From positions 1 through 64,000 of the forward strand of contig JAKSNA010000001.1 in the NCBI GenBank assembly GCA_024400295.1: a DNA stretch of 64,000 nt, written 5' to 3'. This DNA is from Bacteroidales bacterium. Lineage in GTDB: Bacteria > Bacteroidota > Bacteroidia > Bacteroidales > F082. Of the stretch, positions 63,333 to 64,000 are shown in pieces. A program made the position numbers and the translations under genes. Each line of letters opens with the position of its first letter. The first letter of the stretch is position 1. The notes below the pieces were generated by a model that was given only the letters and a program-made list of their open reading frames with translations, was not told the DNA's origin and searched no databases.

Positions 63333-64000
63333 ATGGGAAACGTCATCTCAATAAAAAACGGCTCGGTCTTTCAACACGAGAACCTGATTCTCAAAGACAT
63401 AAACCTTGAAGTCGGTCGGGGCGAGTTCGTGTATCTCATCGGGAAAAGCGGCTCGGGCAAATCAACGTTCCTCAAGACCCTGTACGCCGAGCTGCCCGCG
63501 AAAGACGGCAACTTCAACATCGCCGGCTTCAACCTGAATGAAATAAAACGGAAAGACATACCATTCCTCAGAAGAAAGATAGGCATCGTGTTTCAGGATT
63601 TCCAACTTCTTTATGACAGGAATGTCGAGCAGAACTTGTCGTTTGTCCTGAAAGCCACCGGCTGGGATGACGAGCAATCCATCGCAAGACGCATCGATGA
63701 CGTTCTGCAACTCGTTGGTTTACAAGACAAATTGAAATCAATGCCACACCAGCTGTCGGGCGGCGAGCAACAAGGTATCGCAATCGCGAGAGCATTGCTA
63801 AACAACCCTGATGTCATTTTGGCAGACGAGCCGACCGGCAACCTCGACCCTGACACGACAAACGACATCATGAGACTCTTCTTGAAAATACGCAACCAAG
63901 ACACGACAATCCTGATGGCGACTCACAACTACAACCTCATTCTGAAATATCCTTCGCGAGTACTCAACTGCATCAACGGCACGGTGGAGTCATCCAAGTA
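63333..64000 (+). CDS. ftsE: Cell-division ATP-binding protein FtsE (partial)
   Basis: ABC ATPase of the FtsEX complex, which controls peptidoglycan hydrolases at the septum. The first 222 codons are present and the frame runs off the window. P-loop GKSGSGKST, Q-loop VFQDFQLLYDR (FtsE-like), signature LSGGEQQ, Walker B VILADEPTGNLDP and H-loop ATHN are intact. A related LolD/MacB ATPase is a possible alternative. No ftsX is visible because the sequence ends. Confidence 0.85.
   Translation, partial: MGNVISIKNGSVFQHENLILKDINLEVGRGEFVYLIGKSGSGKSTFLKTLYAELPAKDGNFNIAGFNLNEIKRKDIPFLRRKIGIVFQDFQLLYDRNVEQNLSFVLKATGWDDEQSIARRIDDVLQLVGLQDKLKSMPHQLSGGEQQGIAIARALLNNPDVILADEPTGNLDPDTTNDIMRLFLKIRNQDTTILMATHNYNLILKYPSRVLNCINGTVESSK

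Noticed and set aside
1..64000. tRNA or rRNA genes
   Set aside because: No cloverleaf-like intergenic sequence with conserved tRNA elements or rRNA segment was seen in the gaps, although a covariance-model search was not possible.

Overview
The window looks like a chromosomal segment of a member of the Bacteroidales (phylum Bacteroidota), probably an anaerobic, host-associated or sediment lineage. The evidence is the Bacteroidota-type gene order of the ribosomal region (rpsL-rpsG-fusA-rpsJ with no tuf, and secY-map-infA-rpmJ with no adk), promoters of the TTTG-N20-TAnnTTTG type, a fused SecDF, a type IX secretion (T9SS) sorting domain, Omp28/PorE-like proteins, and very few Shine-Dalgarno sites. 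No rRNA, tRNA, CRISPR array or complete insertion sequence was seen.

Layout. 1-18650 (minus strand): the whole str-S10-spc-alpha ribosomal supercluster, 32 genes from rpsL to rplQ. It has a promoter near 18620, a structured leader of about 290 nt and a terminator at 207-241. 18.9-24.9 kb (minus): two accessory genes, a 1482-residue secreted beta-helix repeat protein and an AAA/DUF4143 ATPase. 25.1-37.5 kb (plus): uvrD/pcrA, DUF4290, murA, grpE-dnaJ, a small unknown gene coupled to an ABC exporter, and secDF. 37.7-43.3 kb (plus): a PorE-like OmpA protein followed by purM-prfA-pyrF, ending in a strong terminator. 43.5-44.4 kb: an Rpn-type nuclease. 44.4-47.4 kb (minus): ilvE and a T9SS-exported Omp28-like protein. 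47.5-51.1 kb (minus): a TPR protein, an ECF sigma factor and a probable anti-sigma factor. 51.2-57.8 kb (minus): a radical-SAM peptide-modification operon. 57.9-59.1 kb (minus): a methyltransferase. 59.3-64 kb (plus): htpG, lemA with two TPM-domain genes, and the start of ftsE, which is cut by the window end.

The most interesting system is at 51.2-57.8 kb. It encodes a 233-residue precursor with a twin-arginine signal, a lipobox and a body of 44 cysteines spaced mostly as CXXX. Next to it are a radical SAM/SPASM maturase, a second maturase without the radical SAM cysteines and an 89-residue accessory protein. Upstream in the same direction are an FN3-like lipoprotein whose end overlaps the precursor start, a Sel1/TPR protein and a small HTH regulator with its own promoter. 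This resembles the CXXX-repeat radical-SAM RiPP systems defined bioinformatically, whose product is, to my knowledge, uncharacterised. The Tat-lipoprotein leader suggests cytoplasmic modification before export and anchoring of the product in the envelope.

Other notable signals are a shared palindrome plus sigma-54-like promoter upstream of both chaperone units (grpE-dnaJ and htpG), a probably inactive retropepsin-like domain at the end of the OmpA protein, a Cys-to-Asp MurA, and a pervasive family of short 6-8 bp tandem repeats in intergenic gaps, including one inside the ribosomal operon and one that supplies the last codons of a gene.
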